NCBI GenBank assembly: GCA_965661625.1
Contig: CBFIEM010000022.1
Coordinates: forward strand, 1-21,725
Direction: 5' to 3'
Length of the DNA stretch: 21,725 nt
Origin: GCA-2705995 sp965661625
Lineage (GTDB): Bacteria > Bacteroidota > Bacteroidia > Flavobacteriales_G > Salibacteraceae
Shown here: positions 20,586 through 21,725 of the stretch, one piece after another
How positions within the stretch are numbered: position 1 is the first letter of the stretch
Layout: every line of letters begins with the position of its first letter
The notes under the pieces: generated by a model
What the model saw: the letters and a program-made list of their open reading frames with translations, nothing else
Database searches by the model: none
What the model was told of the DNA's origin: nothing
Position numbers and translations under genes: made by a program

Positions 20586-21575
20586 ATGAACTTTTTAAAA
20601 TTTAGGACATTGGTATTGTCCCTAGCCGTAATTCCTTTTTTCGTTGCATGTAGCGACGATGATGACGATAACAACACCCCATCTCAGCCTGCATCTATGA
20701 GTATTGCAGACGTAGCATCAAACGATGGCCGATTTACAATATTACTCGATGCACTTGGTAGAACAGGTTTAGATGCTACACTAGATGGAGCAGGATCATT
20801 CACTGTTTTTGCCCCTACCGACGATGCTTTTACAAACCTACTTGGAACCATAGATGGCGTAAGTAACTTAGATGAGTTAGAAGCAGCTATTGGAACAGAT
20901 GGTTTGCGTCAGGTATTGTTATACCACGTGCTGGGTAGCGAAGTAATGTCGGCAGATATTGCTGAAGGCTATGTAAAAACCCTTGCAGAGCGTGTGGCTG
21001 GCAATGGTGAATACCTAGATTCACGCATCTACTTAGAAGGCGGAATGGTAAAACTCAACAACGGAGTAACTGTATCAACACCAGATGTGGACGCAGATAA
21101 CGGTGTAATTCACGTGGTTGAAGATGTAATTATGCCAATGACAGTAGCCGATGCTGCTGTAAACGACCCTGCATTTTCTGAGCTCGTAACAGCGTTAACA
21201 GCTGCAGATGGCGATGGAGATGGAACAGGTGGCGATTTAGTGCCAGTGCTTGATAATGCATCTTCAGTTTACACGGTGTTTGCCCCTACAAATCAAGCAT
21301 TTGTTGATGCAGCGCCAGTTGCATCACAATTAACACCAGCACAATTGGCAGATGTACTTTTGTATCACGTAGTTTCAGGTGCTAATGTAACTTCAAGCAC
21401 CCTCACAGCAGGAGCAGTTACATCTGCAGAAGGAAGCGATTTTACGGTAAACTTGGGCGGTTCTGTAACATTAACCGATGAAACTGGGAATACAATTAAC
21501 GTAGTATCTACTGATGTACAAATGAGTAATGGAGTCATTCACGTAATTGACCGTGTAATGGTACCTGTATTCTAA
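20586..21575 (+). CDS. Two-domain fasciclin (FAS1) lipoprotein
   Basis: A 329-residue lipoprotein (signal ends FFVAC, lipid Cys22) followed by an Asp-rich tract SDDDDDNN. Two FAS1 domains follow: the first from about 38 to 172 (VASNDGRFTILLDAL, FTVFAPTDDAF, LLYHVLGSEV, NGVIHVVEDVIMP), and the second from about 175 to 329 (FSELVTALTAAD, YTVFAPTNQAF, LLYHVVSGANV, NGVIHVIDRVMVP). FAS1 domains are adhesion or ligand-binding modules. The Cys-Ser-Asp run resembles the lipoprotein export signal described in Bacteroidota, so the protein is probably displayed on the outer face of the cell. A DGDGDGTGG loop (about 214-222) is inserted in the second domain. It is expressed alone, with a terminator directly after it. 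Confidence 0.92.
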   Translation: MNFLKFRTLVLSLAVIPFFVACSDDDDDNNTPSQPASMSIADVASNDGRFTILLDALGRTGLDATLDGAGSFTVFAPTDDAFTNLLGTIDGVSNLDELEAAIGTDGLRQVLLYHVLGSEVMSADIAEGYVKTLAERVAGNGEYLDSRIYLEGGMVKLNNGVTVSTPDVDADNGVIHVVEDVIMPMTVADAAVNDPAFSELVTALTAADGDGDGTGGDLVPVLDNASSVYTVFAPTNQAFVDAAPVASQLTPAQLADVLLYHVVSGANVTSSTLTAGAVTSAEGSDFTVNLGGSVTLTDETGNTINVVSTDVQMSNGVIHVIDRVMVPVF

Positions 21576-21597
21576 TCAACACAGTCCTCAAATTTCC

Positions 21598-21628
21598 AAA
21601 AGCACCTCATATCGGGGTGCTTTTTTTT
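21598..21628 (+). terminator. Intrinsic terminator after the fasciclin gene
   Basis: AAAAGCACC (21598-21606) pairs with GGTGCTTTT (21616-21624) around a 9-base loop, and the T-run extends to 21628. It lies 22 bases after the stop codon and is a classic Rho-independent terminator on the plus strand. Confidence 0.92.
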
Positions 21629-21640
21629 GTGGTACAGCAT

Positions 21641-21725
21641 TGTTTTTTGGGCGTGCCCTCCACGTTTTACCAACCTCCCTTCGCTCGGTTGCCTCAACGC
21701 CTCAGTCGGGCTGTTCGCTGTACTC
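21641..21725. repeat. GC-rich repeat-like intergenic segment at the window edge
   Basis: After the terminator a T-run is followed by GGGCGTGCCC (21649-21658, GGGC and GCCC arms around GT) and a hairpin-capable AACC...GGTT segment (21671-21690), ending GTCGGGCTGTTCGCTGTACTC at the window edge. No gene is seen. The style, with short GC arms next to T-runs, is that of dispersed intergenic repeats that I recall from Bacteroidota genomes. It shares TTCGCTG, followed by a short AC-containing stretch, with the reverse complement of the 78-base repeat at 1308 and 1712. Only part is visible. Confidence 0.4.

Noticed and set aside
1..21725. CRISPR array, tRNA, rRNA or prophage
   Set aside because: No regularly spaced repeat series, cloverleaf, rRNA-like stretch, integrase, transposase or phage structural gene was seen.

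Overview
The window looks like a chromosomal segment from a member of the Bacteroidota, most likely a Flavobacteriales-type organism. The evidence is the co-occurrence of type IX secretion (T9SS) C-terminal sorting domains on three proteins, a carboxypeptidase-regulatory-like TonB receptor, a PorV/PorQ-family barrel, a DUF4296 lipoprotein next to Dpm1-like and dihydroorotase genes, a phylum-type dihydroorotase, and repeated TAnnTTTG -7 promoter elements (four with a recognisable TTG -33 element). Genus and species cannot be read from the sequence.

Layout. 1-1054 (minus): start of a capsule/exopolysaccharide export module, a Wza-like outer-membrane lipoprotein followed by the truncated N-terminus of a Wzz/GumC-type co-polymerase. 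1084-1842: a gene-free stretch of about 760 bases holding a 78-base direct repeat (two copies) with a T-rich hairpin, and between the copies a 111-base segment with integron-attC-like inverted ends. 1843-3132 (minus): an M24B aminopeptidase P. 3278-15507 (minus): the dominant block, seven tightly packed envelope or secreted proteins. In transcription order these are a secreted DNase-I-fold nuclease with a T9SS signal, a 705-residue T9SS cargo, an OB-fold/Ig-like T9SS cargo, a two-Ig-domain lipoprotein, a SusC-like TonB receptor without SusD, a PorV/PorQ-family barrel and an NHL-propeller lipoprotein. The last four overlap or abut (7-nt, TAATG and ATGA junctions). An intrinsic terminator-like hairpin sits directly against the start codon of the first of these four, separating the cargo genes from the lipoprotein/receptor genes.

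15591-18181 (plus): a divergent housekeeping operon of a Dpm1-like polyprenol-phosphate sugar transferase (GTG start), dihydroorotase and a DUF4296 lipoprotein, with overlapping ends. 18129-19133 (minus): an NAD-dependent epimerase/reductase whose 3' end overlaps DUF4296 tail to tail by 53 bases and whose promoter is back to back with that of tyrS. 19242-20513 (plus): tyrosyl-tRNA synthetase. 20586-21575 (plus): a two-domain fasciclin lipoprotein with an Asp-rich surface-export-like signal, followed by a strong terminator. The last about 85 bases are GC-rich, repeat-like intergenic DNA.

The most interesting unit is the 3278-15507 block. It reads as a surface system in which T9SS-secreted cargo (one a complete nuclease, one with nucleic-acid-type OB folds) is encoded with a dedicated barrel/receptor/lipoprotein set. 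The function is not known from the sequence. Nucleic-acid or phosphate scavenging is one hypothesis; a dedicated secretion/attachment apparatus is another.
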